A DNA stretch of 64,000 nucleotides from Martinezella hainanensis (GTDB taxonomy: Bacteria > Pseudomonadota > Alphaproteobacteria > Rhizobiales > Rhizobiaceae). Positions 20,441 to 29,236 of the stretch are shown here, one piece after another. Position 1 is the first letter of the stretch, and every line of letters starts with the position of its first letter. A program made the position numbers and the translations under genes. The stretch spans positions 62,001 through 126,000 of the forward strand of contig NZ_FMAC01000001.1 in the NCBI RefSeq assembly GCF_900094555.1. The letters are read 5' to 3'. The notes beneath the pieces are model-generated. The model saw nothing but the letters and a program-made list of their open reading frames with translations, did not search any database and was not told the DNA's origin.

Positions 20441-20455
20441 GTACTCGATTTGTTC
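20441..20455 (-). promoter_or_regulatory. SOS (LexA) operator upstream of recA
   Basis: Read on the minus strand the site is GAAC-AAATCGA-GTAC, which fits the GAAC-N7-GTAC operator form reported for Rhizobium etli recA, a variant of the alphaproteobacterial GAAC-N7-GAAC box. It lies 60 bases before the recA ATG. Confidence 0.85.
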
Positions 20456-20620
20456 TCATATCGCAAGAGCACAACAAGCGATTGAAAGAAAAAGGTAAAA
20501 TGAATTCTGTTCTATTTTTGTTTTCTTCTTTCTTCCCAGGCACTTACATGTCCGAAACGGTGAATTGCGAGATGTTTGCGGCTCGCTCGATTCGCCTTTT
20601 CGGCTGCTGAGGATAACCCT

Positions 20621-21565
20621 ATGGCGAAAAAGATTCTCGTTCTTGGTGGCGCCCATATCGATCGTCGCGGCCGCATCTTCGGCGACACGGCACCCGGCGC
20701 CAGCAACCCCGGAGCATGGTTCGAGGAGCCCGGCGGCGGCGGCTTCAATGCCGCCCGAAATCTTGCCCGCCTTGGCTTCGACGTAAAGCTGATTTCTCCA
20801 CGCGGCGGCGACCCCTCTGGCGAGATGGTAGCGGAAGCCGCCAGCCATGCGGGCATCGATGACAAGCCCTTCGTCTTCCTCGATCGCAAGACCCCGAGCT
20901 ATACGGCGATCCTCGAGAATGACGGCAATCTCGTCATCGCGCTCGCCGATATGGAGCTCTACAAGCTGTTCGTTCCCAGACGCTTGGCGATTCGTGCCGT
21001 TCGCGACGCGTTCGAAGAGACAGACCTTATTCTTTGTGACGCCAATCTGCCTGCTGAGACCTTGGCGGCGATTGCGGCAAGGGCAGCCTTTTGCGGCAAG
21101 CCGGTCGCGGCCATCGCCATCTCACCGGCCAAAGTCGTGCGGCTAAAGCCGAGTCTCGCCGGCATCGGCCATCTGTTTCTCAATGAGGCCGAAGCTGCCG
21201 CACTAACCGAAATCCGTCCGGAAGACCCGCGCGAATGGGTAAGCGCATTGCACGCGCTCGGCCTGCGCAACGGCGTCATCACCCGCGGCAAGCGCCCGCT
21301 GATTGCCTTCTCACCGGATACCGTCGTCAGCCTGCAGCCGCCTGTGGTCGAGGATGTGGCCGATGTCACCGGAGCGGGAGATTCACTTGCCTCGGGCGTT
21401 CTCTCCGCTTTGCTCGCCGGCCACGATCTCGCGGAAGCCGTCCGCCATGGCGCCGCGGCAGCCGCGATCACCGTGCAATCCCCCTTTGCCACGGCGGAAA
21501 ATCTCTCTCCCGAGCTGCTAAAGACGATGCTGGCCCTTGTTCCCACGGCCGAAATTCTGTCATGA
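20621..21565 (+). CDS. psuK: Pseudouridine kinase, PfkB family
   Basis: This 314-residue PfkB-family kinase has the closing family signature DVTGAGDSLASGVLSALL with the catalytic aspartate, and the N-terminal EEPGGGGFNAARNLARLG substrate block. The next gene is psuG, so the substrate is most likely pseudouridine, giving pseudouridine 5'-phosphate for cleavage by PsuG. The ATG at 20621 has GAGGA seven bases upstream. The stop overlaps, as ATGA, the start of a 17-codon mini-ORF that runs to psuG. The 130 bases between the recA operator and this gene are unusually T-rich and may hold its promoter. Confidence 0.88.
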   Translation: MAKKILVLGGAHIDRRGRIFGDTAPGASNPGAWFEEPGGGGFNAARNLARLGFDVKLISPRGGDPSGEMVAEAASHAGIDDKPFVFLDRKTPSYTAILENDGNLVIALADMELYKLFVPRRLAIRAVRDAFEETDLILCDANLPAETLAAIAARAAFCGKPVAAIAISPAKVVRLKPSLAGIGHLFLNEAEAAALTEIRPEDPREWVSALHALGLRNGVITRGKRPLIAFSPDTVVSLQPPVVEDVADVTGAGDSLASGVLSALLAGHDLAEAVRHGAAAAAITVQSPFATAENLSPELLKTMLALVPTAEILS

Positions 21566-21615
21566 AGCCTGTTCATAACGCGTATAATGTTTCAGTGAAT
21601 TGGAAACGACAATGA
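21562..21615 (+). CDS. 17-codon linking ORF between psuK and psuG
   Basis: This short frame reads [17 protein letters not shown]. Its ATG overlaps the psuK stop as ATGA and its own TGA overlaps the psuG ATG as ATGA, so it joins the two genes without a gap. Such an arrangement could carry ribosomes across the 46-base spacer by termination-reinitiation. The frame may equally be chance; the peptide resembles nothing I know. Confidence 0.35.
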   Translation: MKPVHNAYNVSVNWKRQ

Positions 21616-22538
21616 CCCAGCCTATCTCGCCACTGCTTCCGATCTCCTATTCAAAGGAAGTCGCCGCCGCAAAGCTGCGTGGCGCACCGCTCGTGGCACT
21701 GGAATCGACGATCATCACCCATGGCATGCCCTATCCCGGCAATATCGAGATGGCGCGTAGTGTCGAGGCAATCATCCGGCAGGAGGGCGCAGTCCCGGCG
21801 ACGATCGCTGTCATCCACGGCACCCTGCATATCGGCCTCGAGCCGGAAGAGCTGGAAACCCTCGCCAAGACGCAAGGCGCGATGAAGGTCTCGCGTGCCG
21901 ATATCGCCTTTGCGATTGCCGAGCGCCGCACCGGCGCAACCACCGTTGCCGCCACGATGATTGCGGCCGCTCGCGCCGGCATCAAGGTGTTTGCCACCGG
22001 CGGCATCGGCGGCGTGCATCGTGGCGCCGAAGAAAGCTTCGATATTTCGGCCGACCTTGAAGAACTGTCCCGCACCGGCGTCATCGTCGTCTGCGCCGGC
22101 GCCAAGGCGATCCTCGATATTCCAAAGACGCTCGAAGTGCTGGAAACCCGCGGCGTACCAGTCGTCACCTACGACAGCACTGAGTTCCCGGCCTTCTGGT
22201 CGCGCTCCTCCGGCCTGACGAGCCCGCTGACGCTGAACAGCCCGGCTGCGATCGCCAACTTCCAGACGACGCGTGAGCAGCTCGGCATCGATGGCGGCAT
22301 GCTGATCGCCAATCCGGTTCCGGAAGCCGACGAGATCCCGCGCGAGGAAATGGAAATCTATATCGAGCGCGCCCTCGACAGCGCCGAGCGGGATGAAATC
22401 ACCGGCAAGGCAGTCACGCCGTATCTGCTCAGCACGATCTTCGACATCACCGAGGGCCGCAGCCTCAAGACCAACATCGCGCTTGTCGAAAACAATGCGC
22501 GCCTGGCCGCAGAAATCGCTGTCGCTTTGGCGGAATAA
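21612..22538 (+). CDS. psuG: Pseudouridine-5'-phosphate glycosidase
   Basis: PsuG splits pseudouridine 5'-phosphate into uracil and ribose 5-phosphate with Mn2+. The 308-residue product has the family blocks [57 protein letters not shown] and [11 protein letters not shown]. Length agrees with E. coli PsuG (312). The ATG at 21612 was preferred to a TTG at 21600. The gene ends the psuKG operon before a strong terminator. Confidence 0.94.
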   Translation: MTQPISPLLPISYSKEVAAAKLRGAPLVALESTIITHGMPYPGNIEMARSVEAIIRQEGAVPATIAVIHGTLHIGLEPEELETLAKTQGAMKVSRADIAFAIAERRTGATTVAATMIAAARAGIKVFATGGIGGVHRGAEESFDISADLEELSRTGVIVVCAGAKAILDIPKTLEVLETRGVPVVTYDSTEFPAFWSRSSGLTSPLTLNSPAAIANFQTTREQLGIDGGMLIANPVPEADEIPREEMEIYIERALDSAERDEITGKAVTPYLLSTIFDITEGRSLKTNIALVENNARLAAEIAVALAE

Positions 22539-22556
22539 TCAGAGCCGCAATTAAGA

Positions 22557-22599
22557 GAACGGCTGGGCGCTTCAAAAGATCGCCCGGCCGTTCTTTTTT
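22557..22599 (+). terminator. Rho-independent terminator after psuG
   Basis: A 13-bp stem with one G-T pair (GAACGGCTGGGCG with CGCCCGGCCGTTC) and an 11-base loop is followed by T6. It ends the psuKG transcript and lies four bases from the convergent trpS stop. Confidence 0.92.
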
Positions 22600-22602
22600 G
22601 TT

Positions 22603-23622
22603 TCAAGCCAGGGAGGACAGGCCCAGGGCAGATCGCAGCTCCGTAAGCGTTGCCTCCGTCCGCTCCCTCGCCTTTCGCGTGCCCTCACGCACGATCCCCA
22701 TCACGTAATCCGGCTCGGCGGCGTAACGCGCACGGCGCTCGCGGATCGGTGCGAGCAGCGATTGCAGGACTTCCTCCAGATGTCTCTTCAGGGTGACGTC
22801 GCCAAGGCCGCCACGGCGGTAATGTGCCTTCATCTCATCGACCAGCTGCCTATCCTCACAGAAGGCATCGAGATAGGTGAAGACGACATTTCCTTCCACC
22901 TGGCCGGGATCGCTGACGCGCAGGTGATCTGGATCGGTATACATCCGCCGCACCGCATCGCTTATTTCACCCGGCGATGCCGAGAGCGGAATGGCATTGC
23001 CCTGCGATTTGCTCATCTTCGCCTCGCCGTCGACACCAGGCAGGCGCCCTACCTTCGGCACCATGGCAGCAGCTTCTACAAGGATGTCTCGTCCGATCTG
23101 CCGATTGAGACGGCGAACGATCTCGTTGGTCTGCTCGATCAACGGCGCCTGGTCCTCCCCGACCGGAACGACCGTCGCCTTGAAGGCGGTGATGTCGGCA
23201 GCCTGCGCGACCGGATAGCAGAGAAAACCGGCCGGCACGTCTCGCTCGAAACCGCGCAGCTGGATTTCCGTCTTGATCGTCGGATTGCGCTCCAGGCGAC
23301 TGACCGTGACGAAATTCAGATAGAGCAGCGTCAGCTCCGCCAGCGCCGGCAAGGCTGATTGCACGCAGATCGTCGTCAGCGACGGGTCGATGCCAACAGC
23401 GAGATAGTCCGTTGCGACTTCAAGGACGTTGCGGCGTACTTTCTGGGGATCATGGGCATTGTCGGTCAGCGCCTGTGTATCCGCCAAAAGCAGGAATTGC
23501 TGGTGGCTATGCTGAAGCACGACACGGCTCTTCAGCGAGCCGACATAATGGCCGAGATGGAGCGGACCGGTGGTCCGGTCGCCCGTCAGGATGACGGGGC
23601 GAGTATTGGTATCGGAATGCAT
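22603..23622 (-). CDS. trpS: Tryptophanyl-tRNA synthetase
   Basis: This 339-residue class I synthetase charges tRNA-Trp. The HIGH-type motif is [10 protein letters not shown] near residue 20 and the KMSKS loop is [14 protein letters not shown] near residue 204. The family marker [13 protein letters not shown] at the start is seen, with [20 protein letters not shown] in the active-site region. The ATG at 23622 is preceded by GGAG at spacing 8, but this site lies within a hairpin (23628-23645). A 16-codon ORF with tandem Trp codons lies upstream (23735-23785), so expression may respond to Trp-tRNA charging. Some bacteria carry two TrpRS genes; whether this is the only copy cannot be seen here. 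Confidence 0.93.
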   Translation of the reverse strand: MHSDTNTRPVILTGDRTTGPLHLGHYVGSLKSRVVLQHSHQQFLLLADTQALTDNAHDPQKVRRNVLEVATDYLAVGIDPSLTTICVQSALPALAELTLLYLNFVTVSRLERNPTIKTEIQLRGFERDVPAGFLCYPVAQAADITAFKATVVPVGEDQAPLIEQTNEIVRRLNRQIGRDILVEAAAMVPKVGRLPGVDGEAKMSKSQGNAIPLSASPGEISDAVRRMYTDPDHLRVSDPGQVEGNVVFTYLDAFCEDRQLVDEMKAHYRRGGLGDVTLKRHLEEVLQSLLAPIRERRARYAAEPDYVMGIVREGTRKARERTEATLTELRSALGLSSLA

Positions 23623-23627
23623 TTTTT

Positions 23628-23645
23628 AGCTCCGCAAAAGGAGCC
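23628..23645 (-). promoter_or_regulatory. Hairpin sequestering the trpS ribosome binding site
   Basis: On the minus strand GGCTCC (23645-23640) pairs with GGAGCT (23633-23628) around the 6-base loop TTTTGC, one pair being G-T. The Shine-Dalgarno GGAG at 23633-23630 is wholly inside the stem. The left arm GCGGCTCC can instead pair with GGAGCGGC of the leader hairpin at 23728-23735 (seven pairs, one G-G mismatch), which would free the site. Confidence 0.5.
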
Positions 23646-23682
23646 GCCGCAATCGGGAAGGGAAAACGGAAATGGACCAATG

Positions 23683-23704
23683 CCTGCCGGATCACGGCGG
23701 CAGG
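23683..23704 (-). promoter_or_regulatory. Middle hairpin of the trpS leader
   Basis: A perfect 7-bp stem (CCTGCCG with CGGCAGG on the minus strand) has an 8-base loop. No T run follows it, so it does not look like a classical terminator. It lies between the leader ORF and the trpS start. Confidence 0.45.
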
Positions 23705-23734
23705 GTCGATTTCAAGACATGACGACTGCCGCTC

Positions 23735-23785
23735 CTAGAAGGAGCGCCACCACATACGGTAAATGGGTTTGGCAAGGTCGATCAT
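23735..23785 (-). CDS. Tryptophan leader peptide of trpS
   Basis: This 16-codon frame reads MIDLAKPIYRMWWRSF and has two adjacent Trp codons near its end. Its stop codon lies in the loop of a hairpin (CGCTCC, 23746-23741, with GGAGCG, 23735-23730). The ATG lies eight bases after a plausible -10, so the mRNA may begin at the ATG itself, as known for the leaderless trpL of Sinorhizobium. Ribosomes waiting at the Trp codons would cover the left arm of the hairpin and free GGAGCGGC for pairing downstream. The peptide is inferred from position and codons; no homologue could be checked. Confidence 0.55.
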   Translation of the reverse strand: MIDLAKPIYRMWWRSF

Positions 23786-23793
23786 GCGCAGGC

Positions 23794-23822
23794 TGATAGC
23801 ATCTTTGTGCTGCAATCGGCAA
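23794..23822 (-). promoter_or_regulatory. Predicted promoter for the trpS leader
   Basis: On the minus strand TTGCCG (23822-23817) and CTATCA (23799-23794) are separated by 17 bases, a fair match to rhizobial sigma-70 promoters (TTGAC-N17-CTATAT). Transcription would begin at about 23786, next to the leader ATG. Confidence 0.45.
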
Positions 23823-23872
23823 CAAGAGAGGTGAAAATCGCCCCTCACCTGTACGCCCTTGCGCAATACGCG

Positions 23873-26491
23873 TCAGTTCTTGTCCAGCGTCTCGCGCACG
23901 ACTACGGCAAGTTGCTTCAGCGAGAACGGCTTCGGCAGGAAGCCGAATTGCGCATCGGCCGGCAGATTTCGGGCAAAGGCGTCCTCGGCATAGCCGGAGA
24001 CGAAGATGAACTTCAGATCCGGATATTTCTTGCGCAGCTCGCGGAGCAGCGACGGACCGTCCATTTCAGGCATGACGACGTCAGATACGACGACATCGAC
24101 CTGTCCGTCGAGCTCCTCCATGATGTCGAGCGCCTCAACCCCGGAGCCGGCCTCGTGGACGGTGTAACCACGCGTCTCGAGCATGCGCTTGCCGCCGCGA
24201 CGCACCGCTTCCTCGTCCTCGACGAGCAGCACCACGGCGGACTTGCCGGTCAGGTCCGCCGGCTCTTCCGTGGAGGCGGCCAGACCGACGCTCTGGTCCA
24301 TGAGCGCGACGTCACGGCTTTCCGGCGCTTTCGCTTCCGTCACGGCAGGCATTTCGACGATGTGGCGGGGCAGGAAGATGCGGAAGGTCGTTCCCTTGCC
24401 CACTTCCGATTCCGGCTGGATGTAGCCGCCGGATTGCTTGATGATGCCGTAGACCATCGCAAGACCGAGGCCGGTGCCCTTGCCCACTTCCTTGGTCGTG
24501 AAGAACGGCTCAAAGATCTTGTCCATGATCTCCGGCGCAATGCCGGTGCCGGTGTCGCTGACCTCGACGAGAACCATGTCCTCATGCGGCAGATAAGGAT
24601 AGTTGAAGGCGCTGACATCGGACGCAAGCAGATTGCGGGTGCGCAACGTCAGCGTACCGCCGCCGGGCATGGCGTCGCGGGCATTGACGCACAAGTTGAT
24701 GAGCACCTGCTCGAACTGCGAGAGGTCGGTTTTGACAGGCCAGAGATCGCGGCCATAGTCGACATCGAGCTTGACGTGCGTGCCGGACAGAAGCCGGTCC
24801 ACCAGCATGCGCAGATCGCCGATCACATCGGTTAGATTGAGAACCGTCGGTCGCATGGTCTGCTTGCGCGAGAAGGCGAGCAGCTGCCGCACCAGCACGG
24901 CGGCGCGATTGGCATTGCGCTTGATTTCCATCAGATCCGCGAAGCTGGCGTCTGACGGCCGCGCCTGCAGCAGCAGATGGTCGGACGAGAGCAGGATCGC
25001 GGTCAGAACGTTGTTGAAGTCATGCGCGATGCCGCCTGCGAGCGTACCGACGGCATTGAGCTTCTGCGTCTGCGCCATCTGCGTCTCGAGCGCCTTCTGC
25101 TCGGTCACCTCGACGGCATAGACGATGGCGGCCTCTTCCGGCGCCTCGTCGGTCTGGTCGATGACGGCATTGATATAGAAGCGGAAATGCCGCGTGTCGT
25201 CCTTCGGATTGCGGGAGTCGATCGGCGGAATGTCGCCCTGTCGATCCTTGGCGGCCGCCAGGGCCTGATGCAGGCTAGGCCTGTCGCTTTCATTAACGAT
25301 GGTCTCAAGAGCAGCGCCGCGCTCGATATCGTCGCGGGATACCAGTTCCGAGAAGAGTTTCAGGAAGGGTGCATTCGTCCGCAGAATGCGACCGTTGCCG
25401 TCAACAGAAGCGATCGCCATCGGCGTATTGTTGAAGAAACGGCTGAAACGCATTGCGGCTGCGGAAGCCGATTGCTCCGTGTCTGCCCCGTTCTGCCGGG
25501 TCAGGACGATGGTGCGGCTCTCACCGGGAGCGCCGTCGCGCATCGATGTTACGCTGTGAACGATCTGCACCGGCAGGCTCTGGCCGTTGGCGCGGCGCAG
25601 ATCGAGATCGAGCGTGACCGTCTTCTTTAAACCAGGCTCCGCCTGAACGGACTGGATCAGCGCCAGCCCCTCGCCGGCCACCAGATCGCCGATCGTCATC
25701 GAGCCGGGAACGAATTTTGTGAGATCAAAGCCCAGCCATTCCGCGAGCGTCGCATTGAGATAGAAAATCTCGCCCTTGCGCCCGGCGGAAAAGAAGCCGG
25801 CCGGCGCATGGTCGAGATAATCGATCGCGTTCTGCAATTCCTTGAAGAATCGCTCCTGATCATCGCGCTCGGAGGTGATGTCGGTGATCTGCCAAATATG
25901 CAGCGTTTTGTTGCTATCCTGTTCCGCCGACAGCACCCGCGCTTTCAGGCGATACCAATGGGCTCCCTGACCGATCCCGTTGAAGGGACCGAGCGGCTTC
26001 AACAACCGGAACTCCTCCGATCCCTCCTTGCCATCGCGCAAGCCATTCGCGAGCCGGTAGAGAGCCTCGTTGGACTCACGGTTTCGCGACAGCAGCATCT
26101 CCAGCGACTGTACTTCCGTCGCCTTGGTCGCACCGGTCAGGCGGCCATAGGCAGCGTTGGCATAGACGATGCGGCCCTTCTCGTCGGTGATGAGCGTCCC
26201 GTCGGGGTGGCTGTTGAGGAAGGAGCGCGCCAGGCTGTCCGACTGCGGCTGCGGCATGACCTCGACGAAACCGATGATCGAGGAGACCAGGAAGAATATG
26301 CCGACCATGGCAAGAATGCCGAGGCCGCCGAGGACGGCTTCATTATCAAGCTGGCTCTTGAAGATGACAAAGGCCGCCGCGGCAGCGACGAGAACCAGCG
26401 CAAGCAGAATGATGCGCAGCACAGTTCCCGAACGAACTCCGCGATCCACCAGCGGCACGCTATACTCGTCGGACGGACGCTGCTTCGTCAT
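23873..26491 (-). CDS. cckA: Hybrid sensor histidine kinase/phosphatase CckA
   Basis: CckA heads the CckA-ChpT-CtrA phosphorelay that controls the alphaproteobacterial cell cycle. The 872-residue product has two membrane segments (about 25-45 and 55-77), PAS domains from about 95, a HisKA domain with phospho-acceptor H490 in [15 protein letters not shown], an ATPase domain ([33 protein letters not shown]) and a C-terminal receiver with D804 in [13 protein letters not shown]. The length and domain order match rhizobial CckA. Control of the CtrA pathway is established for the family. CtrA-type sites occur elsewhere in this window. Confidence 0.95.
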   Translation of the reverse strand: MTKQRPSDEYSVPLVDRGVRSGTVLRIILLALVLVAAAAAFVIFKSQLDNEAVLGGLGILAMVGIFFLVSSIIGFVEVMPQPQSDSLARSFLNSHPDGTLITDEKGRIVYANAAYGRLTGATKATEVQSLEMLLSRNRESNEALYRLANGLRDGKEGSEEFRLLKPLGPFNGIGQGAHWYRLKARVLSAEQDSNKTLHIWQITDITSERDDQERFFKELQNAIDYLDHAPAGFFSAGRKGEIFYLNATLAEWLGFDLTKFVPGSMTIGDLVAGEGLALIQSVQAEPGLKKTVTLDLDLRRANGQSLPVQIVHSVTSMRDGAPGESRTIVLTRQNGADTEQSASAAAMRFSRFFNNTPMAIASVDGNGRILRTNAPFLKLFSELVSRDDIERGAALETIVNESDRPSLHQALAAAKDRQGDIPPIDSRNPKDDTRHFRFYINAVIDQTDEAPEEAAIVYAVEVTEQKALETQMAQTQKLNAVGTLAGGIAHDFNNVLTAILLSSDHLLLQARPSDASFADLMEIKRNANRAAVLVRQLLAFSRKQTMRPTVLNLTDVIGDLRMLVDRLLSGTHVKLDVDYGRDLWPVKTDLSQFEQVLINLCVNARDAMPGGGTLTLRTRNLLASDVSAFNYPYLPHEDMVLVEVSDTGTGIAPEIMDKIFEPFFTTKEVGKGTGLGLAMVYGIIKQSGGYIQPESEVGKGTTFRIFLPRHIVEMPAVTEAKAPESRDVALMDQSVGLAASTEEPADLTGKSAVVLLVEDEEAVRRGGKRMLETRGYTVHEAGSGVEALDIMEELDGQVDVVVSDVVMPEMDGPSLLRELRKKYPDLKFIFVSGYAEDAFARNLPADAQFGFLPKPFSLKQLAVVVRETLDKN

Positions 26492-26741
26492 AAACCCCTC
26501 TTGTCAGCCGTTCTCCTCGCGACATGTCATACACGTTGGGGTCGCCGGAGTCGGACCTTTCGAATCTTCTTTATCAATTTGCGTCATCCGCAAAAAGCTT
26601 TGCCGGGCCAGAAAGGCTTGAATTCACAAGCAATAGAATATGACAGCCTGCAATCGCATCTTGTCTCCGGCGCAATCCTGTTCATATGATCGCCGTATAG
26701 AAGGGTCATGGTCAAAGCTTTACCCGCCGCAGTTGCGCCTA
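26492..26741. other. Spacer upstream of cckA
   Basis: This stretch separates the divergent cckA and FliO-like genes and should hold the cckA promoter. No convincing ORF or hairpin was seen in it. It is followed on the right by a RIME-like repeat. Confidence 0.4.
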
Positions 26742-26846
26742 CTGCATAATTCCTTAATTCGGAATCGATTTAAGGATAAAATTATGCGGTAGATTTAAAG
26801 TACTACAGCGACCTTTGCGCGTCACATGTGACGCGCGGCGCTGTAG
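26742..26846. repeat. RIME-like intergenic palindromic element
   Basis: Two inverted repeats lie side by side. The first pairs GCATAATT (26744-26751) with AATTATGC (26780-26787) and, inside it, CCTTAA with TTAAGG. The second pairs CTACAGCG (26803-26810) with CGCTGTAG (26839-26846) around a perfect 20-base palindrome (26817-26836, centre CACATGTG). This layout and wording match the short mosaic repeats scattered between genes in Rhizobiaceae (RIME type). It ends 36 bases before the next start codon, so it lies in that gene's leader or promoter. Confidence 0.7.
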
Positions 26847-26882
26847 ACCGCGACATCGGGGACAATTACGGAGTATCTCGAC

Positions 26883-27827
26883 ATGTTGGACGATATCGCC
26901 GGAGCCTATGGCAGCCGTTTCTTTCTTGCAGCTGGCGGAGTTGGCATTGCCCTGCTCGTGCTGATCGGCATTTTGTGGATCATGCGCAACCGCGCTCCTT
27001 CTCCCTTCGTGCGCGGCGGCAAGAACCGCCAGCCTCGCCTGCAGGTGCTGGACGCCGCCGCCGTCGATGCCCGCCGCCGTCTCGTGCTCGTGCGACGCGA
27101 TGGGATCGAGCATCTGATCATGATCGGCGGCCCGACAGACATCGTCATCGAATCTGGCATTTCCGATGCCACGCGGGCTGGAAGCGCCGCGACGCCGGTC
27201 GAGATCCCCATGGTATTTGAAGAGCGGCAACAGCCGCAGCAGAAGGCGGCGGCTGTGGAAGCACCTCCAGCAGCGCTTCCGCAGCGCCAGCAATCGGCCG
27301 AGGACAAGATCGAAGCCTATTTGCGCAATGAGCCCCGCCTTGCACCTGTGGCGGAACCCGATCCGGTGCCGCAGGTGGCCGAACGCCCACAACCCGCCGC
27401 TGTCAAGCCGCCGCAACCGACCCCTCAGCCCGCTCCGTCGATCAGCGAGGCCGAAGCAGCCGACATACTGGATGCTGCTCGCCACGTCGTCCTGCCGCAG
27501 CAGCAGCCTGCTCCCGCGCGCCCGGCGGCAGTCGAACCCACCCTCGCACCGACGACTCCTGCTGCCGAACCCGATAATGATTTCCAGCGTATACTGGAAG
27601 CTGAAATGTCGAAGAACCTGACCGCCGAACGGATCATTCCGAACGCGCCGGCACCACGGCAGGTGCAGCAGCAACCGAATGCTGCAGCATCCCCAATCCC
27701 AACCCCAATCCCTAGCCCGGCAAAACGTGTCGAACCCGAACTTGCTCCGATGACGGGAGCCGACAGCGCTCTTCAGAAAGAAGTCGCTCGCATCTTCGGT
27801 GAAATGAGCGTCAGCCGCGACAAATAG
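26883..27827 (+). CDS. FliO-like membrane protein with Pro/Gln-rich tail
   Basis: This 314-residue protein starts outside, crosses the membrane once (about residues 14-35) and then shows a short FliO-like beta domain (RLQVLDAAAVDARRRLVLVRRDGIEHLIMIGG, residues about 57-88 in parts). The remaining two thirds is low-complexity, rich in Pro, Gln and Ala, with a predicted helical end. FliO assists assembly of the flagellar export gate, but no flagellar genes are near and the tail is unlike FliO, so a different role is likely. It is expressed from its own promoter, next to the RIME-like element, and ends at a terminator shared with dksA. Confidence 0.6.
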   Translation: MLDDIAGAYGSRFFLAAGGVGIALLVLIGILWIMRNRAPSPFVRGGKNRQPRLQVLDAAAVDARRRLVLVRRDGIEHLIMIGGPTDIVIESGISDATRAGSAATPVEIPMVFEERQQPQQKAAAVEAPPAALPQRQQSAEDKIEAYLRNEPRLAPVAEPDPVPQVAERPQPAAVKPPQPTPQPAPSISEAEAADILDAARHVVLPQQQPAPARPAAVEPTLAPTTPAAEPDNDFQRILEAEMSKNLTAERIIPNAPAPRQVQQQPNAAASPIPTPIPSPAKRVEPELAPMTGADSALQKEVARIFGEMSVSRDK

Positions 27828-27854
27828 GATGCGGCTTCTCAAACGCTGGAATCG

Positions 27855-27889
27855 AAAAAGGCACGACGGATATCTCCGTCGTGCCTTTG
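27855..27889. terminator. Bidirectional terminator between the FliO-like gene and dksA
   Basis: A perfect 14-bp stem (AAAGGCACGACGGA with TCCGTCGTGCCTTT, loop TATC) has A5 on the left and T3 with a further T-rich tail on the right. It can serve both convergent genes. Confidence 0.88.
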
Positions 27890-27920
27890 TTCCATGAGCT
27901 CGGCCGAAACCGAACCACCG

Positions 27921-28340
27921 TCACTCGTCGCGATAAACCTTCTCGCGGCGCTCGTGACGTTCCTGTGCTTCGATCGACAAGGTAGCGATCGGACGAGCGT
28001 CCAGACGCTTCAAGCCGATCGGCTCGCCGGTTTCCTCGCAATAGCCGTAGGTACCATCTTCAATACGCTGCAAGGCGGCATCGATCTTGGAAATGAGTTT
28101 ACGCTGGCGGTCGCGAGCCCGAAGTTCGATGGCTCTGTCGGTTTCCGAAGAAGCCCGATCGGCAAGATCGGGGTGATTTGCGCTTTCTTCTGCCAGATGA
28201 TCCAGGGTCTCGCGCGCTTCTCTAAGGATATCGTTTTTCCATGCTATCAGCTTCGCTCGAAAATAGGCTCGCTGATTCAGATTCATGAACTCCTCGTCTT
28301 CCGAGGGCACATAGTTACTAAGATCGATCTTCTCACTCAA
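27921..28340 (-). CDS. dksA: RNA polymerase-binding transcription factor DksA
   Basis: DksA binds the RNA polymerase secondary channel and works with ppGpp to adjust rRNA and amino-acid gene transcription. The 139-residue product begins MSEKIDLSNYVPSEDEEF, has the coiled-coil acidic tip (DLADRASSETDRAIELRARDR) and a C-terminal globular part. The classical four-cysteine zinc site is reduced to one cysteine (YGYCEETGEP...TLSIEAQERHE), as in other alphaproteobacteria. I chose the TTG at 28340 because AGGAG lies seven bases upstream; the longer frame from 28406 has no such site. It ends at the shared terminator. Confidence 0.93.
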   Translation of the reverse strand: MSEKIDLSNYVPSEDEEFMNLNQRAYFRAKLIAWKNDILREARETLDHLAEESANHPDLADRASSETDRAIELRARDRQRKLISKIDAALQRIEDGTYGYCEETGEPIGLKRLDARPIATLSIEAQERHERREKVYRDE

Positions 28341-28621
28341 CGCGATTCTCCTGAAGAACATCTCATATGGCTGGGGTGTATATCCCAACCAATAGTGCCG
28401 ATTCAAGCCAAATAGATGCTGTCAACTGATTTTTAAATTTGTCATAAAATTCGGCTAAGGGTCTATTTTTTCATCACTTCTTCCCGTCAGCCCCGATTCT
28501 CGGCGCTCGTAACCTTCCCGTGAAGGTGGGGCATTTCGCCTTCGCACGGATCGCCTCGCAGTTGACGACACATGCGAACAGACGCTACCTCATTGGAGAA
28601 ATCGAGCCTCGGAATTTCGCC

Positions 28622-29113
28622 ATGATCAAAATTTCGCCGCCGCCCTCCAGGATCTATCTTCTGCGCCATGCCGAGGCCCGACAGGCTGCGCCCGGGCAGA
28701 AGGATTTCGACCGTCCCCTGAGTGATAATGGCTATGCCGCAGCCGAGATCGTCGCAGAGAAAGCGGTCGACAAGGGCTACAAGCCTGACCTCATCATTTC
28801 CTCCACCGCCATGCGCTGTCGCCAGACTGCCGCAGCCATGCGCCGCGCCGTCACGCCCTCGACGGAGTTCCGCTTTGTCGATGCACTCTATAACGGTACG
28901 CCCGATATCTACCTGTCGCTCATCTCGGCGCAGACCGACCAGGGCTCGGTCATGCTGGTCGCGCACAATCCGATCATCGAGCTGACGCTCGCCGCGCTGG
29001 TCGGACATGAAGCCTTCGCCGATGCTCTCCCACATGGCTTTCCGACGGCCGGCCTTGCTGTGATCGATGCGACACCGTCGGGTTGGACCCTGACGGATTT
29101 TGTCACCGAATAG
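28622..29113 (+). CDS. SixA-like histidine phosphatase
   Basis: This 163-residue protein belongs to the histidine phosphatase superfamily; the phospho-acceptor histidine is in YLLRHAEARQ, followed by FDRPLSDNGYAAAEIVA and SSTAMRCRQTAAAM, and the second active-site histidine in MLVAHNPIIELT. The closest type is SixA, which removes phosphate from HPt domains. The ATG at 28622 gives the usual SixA length. The window also has an HPt protein and CckA, possible but unproven targets. The ycjX gene follows after 123 bases. Confidence 0.85.
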   Translation: MIKISPPPSRIYLLRHAEARQAAPGQKDFDRPLSDNGYAAAEIVAEKAVDKGYKPDLIISSTAMRCRQTAAAMRRAVTPSTEFRFVDALYNGTPDIYLSLISAQTDQGSVMLVAHNPIIELTLAALVGHEAFADALPHGFPTAGLAVIDATPSGWTLTDFVTE

Positions 29114-29236
29114 GGATTTCTTCGATATGGGCAGCGACCGCGCTCGCCGGTGATTGCAGACAGATATCCGCTCATCTTTTCGGCGCGAGTTTCGATCCCT
29201 ATATTCACGGCCACGCTGTCATCCAGGGATCCCGCC

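Noticed and set aside
20506..20525. A second SOS-like word, GTTC-N7-GTTT, before psuK
   Set aside because: It has a mismatch and lies in a T-rich run where such matches occur by chance.
23683..23704. The middle hairpin of the trpS leader as a transcription terminator
   Set aside because: The stem is good but no T run follows, so control by termination is not supported.
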